NCBI RefSeq assembly: GCF_030409415.1
Contig: NZ_JAUFPW010000036.1
Coordinates: 1 to 64,000, forward strand
Direction of reading: 5' to 3'
DNA from: Pedobacter aquatilis
GTDB taxonomy: Bacteria > Bacteroidota > Bacteroidia > Sphingobacteriales > Sphingobacteriaceae
DNA: 64,000 nt
The position numbers and the translations under genes are program-made. Position 1 is the stretch's first letter. Every line of letters starts with the position of its first letter. This document shows positions 35,956 to 45,168 of this stretch, piece by piece. The notes beneath the pieces were generated by a model, which saw nothing but the letters and a program-made list of their open reading frames with translations, was not told where the DNA came from and searched no databases.

Positions 35956-36594
35956 TCAATTGAAAGAACGCTTGAAATCCAAGGACGAGAGACTGGTTTT
36001 AAGCTTAAAAAGTTTACTAAAAGACTGGGGATGCTCAAAACCTAACTCATAGCCGATTTCGCTTATCGAAGCCTGTGTTGTCGATAACTGTTCCTTTGCT
36101 GTTTCGATCAGATGGTTGTGTATGTGCTGTTGTGCATTTTGTCCTGTCAGTGACCGCAACATATCACTTAAATAACCGGAACTGACGTTTAATTGCGAGG
36201 AGAGAAATTGTACAGTCGGCAGCCCCTGCTTTTGAGGATTTGCTGGCCGGAAGTAAAGCTGTAAAATATCTTCTACCTTTTGAAGAAGATCGCTGCTTAC
36301 TACTTTACGGGTGATGAATTGCCTATTTTAGAACCGATTCGCATAATTCAGCAGCAGTTCTATCTGGGAAATAACTAGGTCCTAGCTGAAATTATCGATC
36401 CTTCCTTTTAATTCTTCTTCGATGCTTTGAAAAACAGAAATGATCTTTATTTTTTCTTTTTCAGATAAGTGCAGCGCTTCATTGATAGCATAGGAGAAAA
36501 ATCCATACGCTTTAATTTTCTTTGCGAGCTCATAGCTGGAAAAACCAATCTCACTGACCCCTTTTCGCCAAAATGCTAGTAGAAAGAATAGCAA
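35956..36594 (-). pseudogene. AraC-family regulator, degraded
   Basis: One reading frame gives a continuous AraC-type sequence from FSSYELAKKIKAYGFFSY to the C-terminal helix-turn-helix (SISEIGYELGFEHPQSFSKLFK). It is broken by TAG at 36382-36384, where relatives have Gln, and TAA at 36328-36330, where Tyr would stand. The N-terminal cupin-like part is gone; upstream of 36594 the frame closes with TGA. The pattern around LLLNYANRF and NRQFITRK is typical of Bacteroidota AraC regulators of oxidoreductase genes. The gene is therefore dead unless reads show otherwise. Confidence 0.85.
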
Positions 36595-36639
36595 TAATTT
36601 ACATCAAATTTATTTCTGTTGGAACGGGGTCATCTATTT

Positions 36640-36708
36640 AGGTTTACCCACTATGATGTAGAAGAGGGCGGAAAAGGCCTGAACGCAATCAACGTTAAGA
36701 TAGGATAA
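36640..36708 (+). pseudogene. C-terminal remnant of a cold-shock-domain gene
   Basis: The last 22 codons read RFTHYDVEEGGKGLNAINVKIG and a stop, close to the end of Csp proteins (VEEG-KGLNAVNV). Upstream the frame has no cold-shock RNA-binding motifs. It is followed by an intact terminator. It abuts the decayed AraC gene, so both may have been damaged by one event. Confidence 0.5.
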
Positions 36709-36735
36709 GAATAATAACTTTCATACATTGTTAAG

Positions 36736-36765
36736 AACATCCGTCCAAAAGACGGATGTTTTTTT
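36736..36765 (+). terminator. rho-independent terminator of the cold-shock remnant
   Basis: A perfect 10-base stem (AACATCCGTC at 36736-36745 with GACGGATGTT at 36751-36760) and a 5-base loop are followed by a T run to 36765. It is strong and intact although the gene in front of it is broken. Confidence 0.88.
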
Positions 36766-36956
36766 GCTTTGACGCCCTATTCCCGGTTAGGAATGAAAGA
36801 AGTTAGATTTTTCATCGCTGAACCAAATCCATAAACAGGTATTAAGGAATAATTTCCGTTAATAAAGCCGCAAACCTATGCGCTTTACATTTATCCTTTT
36901 TCGCGGGCACCATACTCATAATAAAGGAATTTCACCCCACATAGCGTTTGATAGAG

Positions 36957-37184
36957 CTAAAGGCTTTTGACTTCGAATCCTCCGTAGCCAACCATATCGG
37001 CATCGTGCCTGATCACCAGGTCGAGCTTAAATTTTTCAATAACCTTCCTGGCCAACTCGATGGCTTGATGGATATTCATCATTCCCCTCACTTCGATCCC
37101 GGAGGAGATAATTTTAAATTTATTGGGCTGGAAACGCTCTATGAATTTCTGGAGGTCTTTGGAGATCACTTTCTGCTCGTTCAT
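36957..37184 (-). CDS. small hypothetical protein
   Basis: A 75-residue soluble frame (MNEQKVISKDLQKFIERF...) that begins with an ATG preceded by an A-rich stretch. Predicted as alternating helix and strand with a balanced composition, it looks more coding than the overlapping plus-strand frame. No family recognised. Confidence 0.5.
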   Translation of the reverse strand: MNEQKVISKDLQKFIERFQPNKFKIISSGIEVRGMMNIHQAIELARKVIEKFKLDLVIRHDADMVGYGGFEVKSL

Positions 37185-37501
37185 TTTTTTTAATTTCTAT
37201 AATAATGCGATCTAGTCGGGAATTGTTTTATCATCCTCAAAAAGAGAGGCATTTAATAATTAAGTTCAATTTAATTTTTTACTGGTTCATGATTCAATTG
37301 TTTTTAGCCAAAAGCAGGTAAATTATAATTTTCATAAACCTATCAAACATGCATAACAGAAGTAAAATAAGAAAAACTGTTACTGGAACCATGCAAATAC
37401 AATTCTATCTCTGTTGAGGTTATATTAGCCGGATATAATCACACAACCAAGTTAATTCCGTGCTGATAAACAAACATTTAATCTAACCAGTTGTAGATAT
37501 A
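37185..37501. other. intergenic region between divergent small genes
   Basis: About 317 AT-rich bases between divergently read genes. No RNA gene, repeat or clear promoter was placed. Confidence 0.45.
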
Positions 37502-37705
37502 ATGAATATGGAAGAAAGAAAAGCACCCACGCAGGAAAAAGAAGCAAAGAAAAATGAAAACTTTTATCAGAAAACCAAAAATAAACTTTATGGCAGAAAA
37601 GAAATTGAGGATGGGGAAACCAAGTTTCTGAGAAATACAGGAATGATTATCGGGGGGATAGTGGTGAGCATCATTTTTCTAGGAGTTGCGTTTCTGGCAC
37701 TTTGA
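37502..37705 (+). CDS. small single-span membrane protein
   Basis: The 67-residue product has a highly charged N-terminus (about 45 residues rich in Lys and Glu) and one C-terminal hydrophobic helix (GMIIGGIVVSIIFLGVAFLAL), which predicts a tail-anchored protein. Its TGA stop overlaps the ATG of the next gene by one base, so the two are translationally coupled. No known family is recognised. Confidence 0.65.
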   Translation: MNMEERKAPTQEKEAKKNENFYQKTKNKLYGRKEIEDGETKFLRNTGMIIGGIVVSIIFLGVAFLAL

Positions 37706-38115
37706 TGAGACTCTTTAATGGCTTTTACATATTTTACATCTTAAGCTGGTTATCTGTCCACATCTGCAGATATTTTAGGATAATTATACCATTGTTCAAT
37801 GATTACTTGACCGACCTGGTATTCATTCCCTTCACACTTCACCTTACCAACATATTTTCCTCCATGTTGCTTTCTGTAAAACATTACCAATCCTACCCAT
37901 TATGGTATACATTGTTAATTGCTTTATATGCATCAATATTATTTGAGCTTATACTGCCTGGTTTTTCCGGTCGATTCACTGCAGATCCCGTTGATGCAGT
38001 TTGTTATTTTACTGGCGGGATGTTTTACTATTTTGTACACCAAAGGTATCAGCTTAAAAAACTTCAGACTATAAAACTTGGTTATTGTCTGGAAATTCCT
38101 GAAATAATAAAGTAG
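37705..38115 (+). CDS. multi-span membrane protein
   Basis: The 136-residue product has about four hydrophobic segments, and the segment GFSGRFTADPVDAVCYFTGGMFYYFV contains conserved-looking charged residues inside the membrane. Similar short proteins are common in Sphingobacteriaceae, but I know of no demonstrated function. Coupling to the tail-anchored gene through a TGATG overlap suggests that both proteins form one complex. Confidence 0.7.
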   Translation: MRLFNGFYIFYILSWLSVHICRYFRIIIPLFNDYLTDLVFIPFTLHLTNIFSSMLLSVKHYQSYPLWYTLLIALYASILFELILPGFSGRFTADPVDAVCYFTGGMFYYFVHQRYQLKKLQTIKLGYCLEIPEIIK

Positions 38116-38361
38116 AAAATAATTTATTATTAACGAAGGGAGTAAATCAGCTTTTCTTTTAATATAGCTTATCCAAACAAGGGATTAGTGAAGGTTTATA
38201 TAGATTATTGAACAGCAAAAAACCATTGGCTGAGCGGGAAAATACTTCATTCCCTAATTTTAAATTATCCATAACGGACCTACCTTATCGACGTATTACT
38301 ACTCATCTGAAGAATTCATCTTCGTTGTGGCGTTCAAACCGAATTGGAAACCTCTCAAAAC

Positions 38362-39690
38362 CTATTCTTGGGTTCCAACAACGGTAGTTTTGCCTATACG
38401 GTTCAAAATGATTGACCCAAAAATACCCGCGAGCACTGATGCAACCAGAATTCCATATTTAGCCTGCTCAATGAAAACCGGGTTTTTGAAAGCAAGCCCG
38501 CTGATGAAAAGTGACATTGTGAATCCTATTCCAGCAAGTAGTGCCACTCCGGAAATGTGCTTCCAGTTGGCCCCTTGGGGTAATTTGGATAACCCAAACC
38601 TGACCATTATCCAGCAAAATAGCAGTATACCTGTAAATTTTCCAATGATAAGTCCGGCGGCAACCCCAATGGATACCGGATTGGCCACTGATGTGAAAAA
38701 GTCCGAAGTGATAACAATGCCGGCATTGGCCAAGGCAAACAACGGCATGATACCGAACGCCACCCAAGGGTGCAAAGCATGTTCTATGGTTTGTAAAGGA
38801 GTTTCTGCAGCCATGCTTAGTGACTTCACTTTTTGTATCGTCTTATTCTGTTTGGGCGTAATCAGGCTTCCCCGTTCCGGTATATCAGCTTCGAAATCGT
38901 AAGACAGCTTTCGAAGGTTGGAAGAATAAATCTCTTCATTGATTCTAGTCACTGCCGGAATGGTAAAAGCGACAAGTACCCCTGCAATCGTGGCATGTAC
39001 GCCCGAAAGTAGAAAGCCTATCCAAACCCCAATACCCAGCATGAGGTAAAACAAACTGCTCCTGATACCCATAAAATTCCCTATCATCAACAGCAGAAGT
39101 AAGCCACACCCGATGGCAAGCGAAATAAAATTGATTTGTTCGGTATAGAAAAAAGCGATTACCAATACTGCGCCCAAATCATCAGCTACCGCAAGAGCTG
39201 AAAGAAAAACCTTGACCGAAACCGGAATATGTTTACTTGCCATCGAAAGCAGCGCAAGCGCAAACGCGATGTCCGTGGCCATGGGAATCCCCCACCCATG
39301 GGCAGCATCCGTTTCCTTATTAATAAAAAAATAAATGGCTGCAGGTACTACCATTCCCCCAAGTGCGGCTGTCATAGGAAGAGATGCCTTATTGAGTGAG
39401 GAAAGCTCGCCCTCCATAAACTCACGCTTGAGCTCGAGGCCAATCACAAAGAAGAATATCGCCATTAGCCCATCGTTGATCCAGATATGCAAAGGATGGC
39501 TCAGCATGAATTCATCAAAACCAATTGAAAAATTGATGTGCCACAGGTGCTCATAAAAATCGTGAAAAGGAGAATTTGCCCATACGATAGCGATTGACAC
39601 GCTGATCATGAGTACGATTCCGCTGGTATATTCCAGATGGATAAATCGGCTCACCGGTGCCATTATTTTTTCAATCGTTGTTTTTTCCAT
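38362..39690 (-). CDS. nhaA: Na+/H+ antiporter NhaA
   Basis: The 442-residue protein matches NhaA along its length. It has LEYTSGIVLMISVSIAIVWANSP, FFFVIGLELKREF, the segment AADIAFALAL-like (MATDIAFALALLSM) and the two adjacent Asp residues in SALAVADDLGAVLVIA that carry sodium and protons. It exports sodium in exchange for protons across the inner membrane. The Met at 39690 begins the conserved part; the 29 preceding in-frame codons extend into the space shared with the divergent channel gene. A cytoplasmic insert of charged residues (NKTIQKVKSLS) before span IX is longer than in E. coli. Confidence 0.93.
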   Translation of the reverse strand: MEKTTIEKIMAPVSRFIHLEYTSGIVLMISVSIAIVWANSPFHDFYEHLWHINFSIGFDEFMLSHPLHIWINDGLMAIFFFVIGLELKREFMEGELSSLNKASLPMTAALGGMVVPAAIYFFINKETDAAHGWGIPMATDIAFALALLSMASKHIPVSVKVFLSALAVADDLGAVLVIAFFYTEQINFISLAIGCGLLLLLMIGNFMGIRSSLFYLMLGIGVWIGFLLSGVHATIAGVLVAFTIPAVTRINEEIYSSNLRKLSYDFEADIPERGSLITPKQNKTIQKVKSLSMAAETPLQTIEHALHPWVAFGIMPLFALANAGIVITSDFFTSVANPVSIGVAAGLIIGKFTGILLFCWIMVRFGLSKLPQGANWKHISGVALLAGIGFTMSLFISGLAFKNPVFIEQAKYGILVASVLAGIFGSIILNRIGKTTVVGTQE

Positions 39691-39790
39691 ATTGTCCACT
39701 AAAAAATCCAAATATACATTTTTAAATTTTTCGCGAATTTTAATTCCGGGTATATAATGGTAATTTACATCGATCAAAAAAATCAGAAGA

Positions 39791-40459
39791 ATGAAAAGGG
39801 CGAACGATATCCTGAGAAAAAAGATTTATATCATCATATTTAGATCAGACACCCAGATGGGCAAGTTGTTTGATGTATGCCTTTTGATACTTATCGTTTT
39901 GAGCATCCTATCGGTTTTTTTGGAAAGCGTGGCCTCGGTCAGGGACCGTCATTCTTTGCTTATCCACATCCTCGAATGGCTGTTTACAATCGTTTTCACC
40001 CTGGAGTATGCCCTCCGGGTATACAGCAGTCATAAGCCAATGAGGTACATCTTTAGCTTTTATGGTCTTGTAGATCTTGTTGCCTTTCTTCCGACCTATC
40101 TCAGCCTTTTTTTTGTGGGAACCCAATACCTGGTTGTGGTAAGGGCATTTCGACTGCTTCGGGTTTTCCGGATACTCAAGCTTACCCAATTTCTTTACGA
40201 GGGGGATATTCTAAAAAAAGCGTTGAAGGCAAGCCTTTATAAGATTGTCATGTTCCTCTCCAGCGTAATTACTCTGGTCACCATTATTGGAACCTTAATG
40301 TATATTATTGAAGGTGACAGTAGTGGATTCACCAGCATACCCATGTCGATATACTGGGCAATCGTCACCATTACCACTGTTGGATATGGGGATATCTCCC
40401 CTCAAAGCCCATTAGGTCAGGCATTGGCCAGCACACCAGCCCTTGCAAAAGCAGTATAA
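39791..40459 (+). pseudogene. voltage-gated-type ion channel, 3'-truncated at the junction
   Basis: The frame encodes S1-S4 and the pore of a six-span channel. S4 carries Arg at every third place (RAFRLLRVFRILKL), and the potassium filter TVGYGD is present. After SPLGQALAS the sequence leaves the family: the last residues TPALAKAV come from the opposite strand of the adjacent excisionase-like gene. The S6 helix and cytoplasmic tail are absent, so a working pore is unlikely. The break lies at about 40,429-40,435. It is divergent from nhaA, which suggests ion homeostasis in the ancestor. Confidence 0.85.
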
Positions 40460-40950
40460 AGAGCTGTCCTGCTTTTATTGAAGATAATCACTAGTTCATC
40501 AATGCTATAATAGTTTTTAATGCTCTGGTCCTCTGTAATATTAGTAGAAGTCTTTGTAGTTTTTAATGGCTCTGCTATTGAAAGTTCCTGAAAGTTAGCG
40601 TCAAATTTAGCTAAAATATCCTCCCGCCGGACTCTAGTGAGCTTTCCAAGAAAGTTTACAGCATTAAGTCTTCTCATTTTTATCATTTTATATATTGTCG
40701 CTCGTGAACATCCCAGCAGATTTGCCGCTTCAATAATACTTAAGAGATTTTTGGTCTGATTAACTACACGGTGATCATTTACTTTTTTCAAAGTCTCTAG
40801 ATCGCTGTTTTCAATATTAAATTCCCTTTTTTTCGCCTTATAATGCCGTCGATTACAGTCTAGGCTACAGAACTTTGTGACTGTAGTTCTCGCAACGAAA
40901 TTTTTGTGACAGTATACACAAACCCTATTTAGTTTAATATTGCTAGACAT
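40417..40950 (-). pseudogene. zinc-ribbon plus excisionase-like DNA-binding protein, C-terminally truncated
   Basis: The product begins with a Cys4-type ribbon (CVYCHKNF, then KFCSLDCNRRHY) and continues with two helix-turn-helix segments (SIIEAANLLGCSRATIYKMI and YSIDELVIIFNKSRTALYTAFARAGV). Such proteins accompany tyrosine integrases in integrative elements of Bacteroidota. After ARAGV the frame enters the ion channel's antisense strand and stops within four codons, so the C-terminal part of the second helix-turn-helix domain is lost. The integrase gene that normally follows is missing on this side. Confidence 0.75.
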
Positions 40951-41120
40951 AATATTTAAAAACCTTGTTTTTTCGTATTAAATTATATCGTTTTGTATCG
41001 TTTTGTTTACTAATTTCTCAAGTTAAACACGCCACGCAGATTTGTAGCAGCTAATTCGAAAATGTAACCAACTATGTACCAAAATTATGCAAAACAATGG
41101 TTAATTACAAGAAATGAGAA
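40951..41120. other. AT-rich region upstream of excisionase-like gene
   Basis: This holds the promoter of the minus-strand excisionase-like gene and a short tandem repeat (ATCGTTTTGT twice, around 40987-41008). It could include the end of a mobile element, but no attachment core could be defined. Confidence 0.4.
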
Positions 41121-41121
41121 A

Positions 41122-41158
41122 ATAAAAAAATCGCTAACTATTTTATAATTAGCGATTT
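41122..41158 (-). terminator. terminator of mnmE
   Basis: A 10-base stem (41128-41137 with 41149-41158, AAATCGCTAA) lies 42 bases past the mnmE stop codon. On the minus strand it runs into a T stretch at 41124-41130. Confidence 0.75.
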
Positions 41159-41199
41159 AATTGTGGTAACTTGTCGTTACTATGCTTGAATTGTCCTAT

Positions 41200-42558
41200 C
41201 TATTTACCGATACAGAACTTAGTAAATATATTTTCTAGTAAATCATCTGTCGTAACCGTTCCAGTGATCTCACCCAGATAATGTAAAGCCTGTTTAATAT
41301 CCATGGCAAGAAAATCGGAGGTTACCGGATTATCTGCATTATCCAGTACACGTTTCAAGGCATGTTCCGTTTGTTTTAAAGCTTCTACGTGACGAATATT
41401 GGTAACCAAAGTTTCACTGGTGTTAATGTGGTGCAAATTAACTTGCTCCAATAAGGTATCTTTAAGTGCTTCGATGCCTATCTTTTCTTTTGCAGAGATA
41501 AACACAACGTTTAAGCTTTCAAACGCTTTACGCTGTGTTTCATCGATTAAATCTGATTTATTAAGCAAAACAAGGTAAGGTATAGCCAATTGAGCCAAAC
41601 CTCTGATTTGTTCTTCCAACTCACTTAAACTTTGCTTAGCATCAGCCATGTAAATAATCAGCTTGGCTTGCTTCATTTTTTCAAGTGTACGTTCCACACC
41701 CAAGGCCTCAATAATATCGGCGGTATCGCGTATTCCTGCAGTATCTATAAACCTAAAAACCACACCGCCAATAGTTAGTTCGTCTTCAATAGTATCTCTG
41801 GTCGTTCCGGCAATGTCTGATACGATGGCACGTTCCTCGTTTAATAAAGCATTTAATAGCGTCGATTTGCCAACATTTGGTTTGCCTGCTATCACCACGG
41901 GTACACCATTTTTAATTACGTTACCCATCTCGAATGATGAAATCAAGCGTCGTAAAACCTGGTTAATCTTATTAACCAAATCTTTTAACTGTTCACGGTT
42001 AGCAAATTCTACATCTTCTTCTGCAAAATCAAGTTCAAGTTCTATCATCGAAGCAAAGTGAATCAATCGCTCACGCAAAGCTTTTAATTCGTTGGCAAAA
42101 CCACCACGCATTTGCTGCATGGCTACATCATGAGAAGCTTTTGAATTAGATGCTATTAAATCTGCAACAGCCTCTGCCTGACTTAAATCAAAAGCACCAT
42201 TTAAAAATGCTCTTAAAGTAAACTCTCCCGGTTTAGCTGCTCTTGCACCTTTGCTAATCAATAAATTAATTATCTGTTGGATGATGTAGTTTGAGCCATG
42301 GCAAGAAATTTCAACAACATTTTCTTTTGTATAAGATCTTGGTGCCACGTATAAACCCGCAACTACTTCATCAACTATGCTCTCCCCATCCTTAATTAAC
42401 CCAAAATGTAAAGTATGAGTATGCTGCTTCTCCAAATCTTTTCCGGCAAAAACAGAATTAGTTAAGCTGATGGCATCAGGGCCAGATAAGCGTATAACAC
42501 CAATGGCACCCGAACCGGGAGGAGTTGATAAGGCAATTATGGTATCTTGATTGTCCAT
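41200..42558 (-). CDS. mnmE: tRNA modification GTPase MnmE
   Basis: The 452-residue protein matches MnmE throughout. The N-terminal folate-binding part starts DTIIALSTPPGSGAIGVIRLSG, a helical region follows, and the inserted GTPase shows GKPNVGKS, DIAGTTRD, DTAG and NKSD. The C-terminus ends FCIGK with the catalytic Cys. With MnmG it makes the carboxymethylaminomethyl modification of wobble uridines. It is the first backbone gene right of the junction and has its own terminator. Confidence 0.97.
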   Translation of the reverse strand: MDNQDTIIALSTPPGSGAIGVIRLSGPDAISLTNSVFAGKDLEKQHTHTLHFGLIKDGESIVDEVVAGLYVAPRSYTKENVVEISCHGSNYIIQQIINLLISKGARAAKPGEFTLRAFLNGAFDLSQAEAVADLIASNSKASHDVAMQQMRGGFANELKALRERLIHFASMIELELDFAEEDVEFANREQLKDLVNKINQVLRRLISSFEMGNVIKNGVPVVIAGKPNVGKSTLLNALLNEERAIVSDIAGTTRDTIEDELTIGGVVFRFIDTAGIRDTADIIEALGVERTLEKMKQAKLIIYMADAKQSLSELEEQIRGLAQLAIPYLVLLNKSDLIDETQRKAFESLNVVFISAKEKIGIEALKDTLLEQVNLHHINTSETLVTNIRHVEALKQTEHALKRVLDNADNPVTSDFLAMDIKQALHYLGEITGTVTTDDLLENIFTKFCIGK

Positions 42559-43073
42559 GTTTTCTTAATACAAAACGCAAAAATAATTTAATCTGTGGTG
42601 ATTTGTATGAGTACAGCGTAATTTTTTATAAGAATACTTTTTGTTTCGGACGAAATTCAGAACACTATCTTATCTTTACGAACTACACCGGATAACGCTG
42701 ATCCAGCATATACTTCCATATTTTTTTCTTACAATAATACAGACTCAAATCCATATCAAGTCCGTGTACAATGCGTGTTGGCTAGTACCATAAACCTACT
42801 GTAATCCCTGTATCTAAGCACCACGCTCCAATGATATTCTATGCCACGAGAAAGAAGTTGCAAGCGAGTTTCATCCTTTAGAACGTGGATAGACATTTTA
42901 TTAAGGATACCGAAGAATAACCTTGATAGTCCTAAAACATTATTATTCTGAGCGGAGTCAAAAGTCAACTAAAGTTACAGCGCCATGTAGACAGAAATGA
43001 AACATCACCAATATTTATCACTATCTCAAAACATTTACAAACAAATCCTGTTTATCAGAAAAACCTAAAAACT
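42559..43073. other. intergenic region between mnmE and AI-2E gene
   Basis: About 515 bases between divergent genes. A 70-codon frame at 42756-42968 on the minus strand has no convincing coding character. No RNA gene was seen; promoters for both genes must lie here. Confidence 0.5.
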
Positions 43074-44198
43074 ATGACAAATAATTTACCACTTACTGTT
43101 AAGCGTTCAATTGAATTGTTAGGCTTAATTGCACTAGTTGCGGTGATGGTGGTCGGTCGCGATATTATCATGCCTATATTAATGGCATTCTTCATCAGTA
43201 TTATGCTCTTACCCGTGTATCGATTTCTCAAAAAGAAAAAGGTACCAGAAAGCTTGGCGATTATATTACCTATTCTTTTGGTAGCCCTTTTTGTGGGCTT
43301 AATTATATGGTTTTTTTCCAACCAGATTGGCATTTTAGTTAAAGATTTCCCGCAGATCAAGGAAAATGTAAATCAGCATATTAATTCGCTTAGCAATTGG
43401 ATTAGTCGAATTTCAAAATATGATACTAATCAGCAAAAGGCATTCATACAAGATAAGAGCGACGATCTAATGAACATGGGAACATCATTGGCGGGTGGTG
43501 CTGCAGTTACGTTAAGTGGTGTTTTTGTATTTATTGGTTTGTTGCCAATTTATATTTATTTAATGCTTTTTTACAAGGATATCCTGTTAAGGTTTATATT
43601 CATGTGGTTTAATACAGAACACCACCCAAAGGTCAAAGATGCCATTTACGAAACAGAATCAATCATTAAAAGTTACCTAATAGGTTTATTGATACAGATT
43701 ACTTATATGACCGTTTTATTGGGTGGAATTTTAATGCTTATCGGTATTAAACATGCTTTATTAATAGGTGTTATCTTCGCAATCTTAAATCTGATACCTT
43801 ATGTTGGTGCATTAATTGGAAATGTAATTGGTGTATTGCTTACGCTTACTTCTTCGCAAGAATTATGGCCAGTGCTTACCGTTTTAGGTGTTATAGCTTT
43901 TGTACAGTTCCTGGATAATAATATTTTAATGCCACGTATTGTTGGTTCAAAAGTAAAAATCAATGCGCTCTTTGCAATTTTAGGGGTATTTATTGGTGGC
44001 AGTGTAGCCGGCGTCTCCGGAATGTTCCTCGCCTTACCTATCGTGGCCGTTTTAAAAGTTATTTTCGACCGTACTGAAATGTTCAAACAATGGGGCGCTT
44101 TACTTGGCGATGAAAGACCTGCAAGAAGTCCGATGAGTTTTCCAACCTTTAGAAAGAAGAAACCTGTGGCGGTGAAGTCTGGGATTGAAAAGGGATAA
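43074..44198 (+). CDS. AI-2E-family transporter
   Basis: The 374-residue protein has about eight membrane spans in the arrangement of the AI-2E (PerM-like) family: three early spans (SIELLGLIALVAVMVVG onward), a long hydrophilic stretch (residues ~85-140), and later spans with LIGVIFAILNLIPYVGALIG and the hallmark FLDNNILMPRIVGSKVKI. Members export quorum signals, sodium or protons, so the named substrate is not implied. It ends against a TauE/SafE gene on the other strand with an inverted repeat between them. Confidence 0.9.
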   Translation: MTNNLPLTVKRSIELLGLIALVAVMVVGRDIIMPILMAFFISIMLLPVYRFLKKKKVPESLAIILPILLVALFVGLIIWFFSNQIGILVKDFPQIKENVNQHINSLSNWISRISKYDTNQQKAFIQDKSDDLMNMGTSLAGGAAVTLSGVFVFIGLLPIYIYLMLFYKDILLRFIFMWFNTEHHPKVKDAIYETESIIKSYLIGLLIQITYMTVLLGGILMLIGIKHALLIGVIFAILNLIPYVGALIGNVIGVLLTLTSSQELWPVLTVLGVIAFVQFLDNNILMPRIVGSKVKINALFAILGVFIGGSVAGVSGMFLALPIVAVLKVIFDRTEMFKQWGALLGDERPARSPMSFPTFRKKKPVAVKSGIEKG

Positions 44199-44201
44199 TA
44201 G

Positions 44202-44277
44202 TTTCGTTGGTCATTTTTCGTTGATTGTTCATCATTTTAGGTAATGATAAACCGTTGACGAAAAACGATCAACGAAA
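44202..44277. terminator. long imperfect inverted repeat between convergent genes
   Basis: Bases 44202-44224 and 44255-44277 are near-complementary (core TTTTTCGT, four mismatches in 23). The right arm overlaps the last codons of the minus-strand gene. It probably stops both converging transcripts. Confidence 0.6.
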
Positions 44278-45033
44278 GATTACATCATAAGCAAACCTTA
44301 ATATCGTACCGAAAACAACCAGTAGAAAAAAGATTCGGATAAATTTATTGCCTTTAAGCAAAGCGAGTTTTGTACCGAAATAGGCGCCTGTGGTATTAAA
44401 AATAGCCATAGGAATGGCATATTGGAAGAGGATATGCCCGGTTGAGCTAAAATAAAGTATGGCTGCTAAATTTGTGGCAAGATTTACGATTTTAGCATGG
44501 GCACTTGCCCCGACAAAATCGAAGCCCAATACCGCAATAAATACCAGTATTAAAAAAGAACCTGTCCCTGGACCAATCAAACCATCGTAAAAACCAAGCA
44601 CTAAGCCAAATAACGCAGCGATAAGAACCTGCTTCTTAACTGTATGATTTTTCTCCTGATGGATGCCAAACTGTTTATTGAAATAGGTATAGATGGCAAC
44701 TAAAACTAATACGACTAAAATAATAGGCTTGATTACAGCATTATCAATCCTGCTGACCAAAAAGGCACCAGATAAAGCGGCAAAAAACGCAGTGAAAGCA
44801 CAAGCAGCCAAGATTTTATAATTAAATTTAACATGCCTTGAATATTTATAAGCAGCCAGCGAAGTACCAGCGATTGATGGAATTTTAGTAGTGCCAAGCA
44901 AGGTGGCAACAGGATAATGAGGCAATATTAACAAGGTGGCAGGTGTTTGTAATAACCCTCCGCCACCAACAATAGCATCAGTAAAGCCTGCTGAAAAAGC
45001 AGCAATACAAAGTAAAATCAGTTCATTAATCAT
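44269..45033 (-). CDS. TauE/SafE-family sulfite/anion exporter
   Basis: The 254-residue protein has seven to eight membrane spans and the family motifs AGFTDAIVGGGGLLQTPATLL near the start and LIGPGTGSFLILVF in the second half, which form the internal repeat of TauE/SafE transporters. Members move sulfite, sulfoacetate or other organosulfur anions. No sulfur-metabolism gene adjoins it, so the substrate is open. Length is normal. Confidence 0.9.
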   Translation of the reverse strand: MINELILLCIAAFSAGFTDAIVGGGGLLQTPATLLILPHYPVATLLGTTKIPSIAGTSLAAYKYSRHVKFNYKILAACAFTAFFAALSGAFLVSRIDNAVIKPIILVVLVLVAIYTYFNKQFGIHQEKNHTVKKQVLIAALFGLVLGFYDGLIGPGTGSFLILVFIAVLGFDFVGASAHAKIVNLATNLAAILYFSSTGHILFQYAIPMAIFNTTGAYFGTKLALLKGNKFIRIFFLLVVFGTILRFAYDVIFR

Positions 45034-45168
45034 TGAACAGGATTTGAGAATTTAACAGCATAGTCTCAATTTGCGTATAATCAATGGTAATTGAAATTTG
45101 GTTATTGGTTTTTAACAAATCGTAAAAACCCCATTATCCATCTCTCACTCTTAAATCATCAATTCTAA

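Noticed and set aside
36948..37193. 81-codon plus-strand frame
   Set aside because: It is the mirror of the more plausible minus-strand small gene at 36957-37184.
42756..42968. 70-codon minus-strand frame between mnmE and the AI-2E gene
   Set aside because: No recognisable fold or family and composition like non-coding intergenic repeats; no supporting context.
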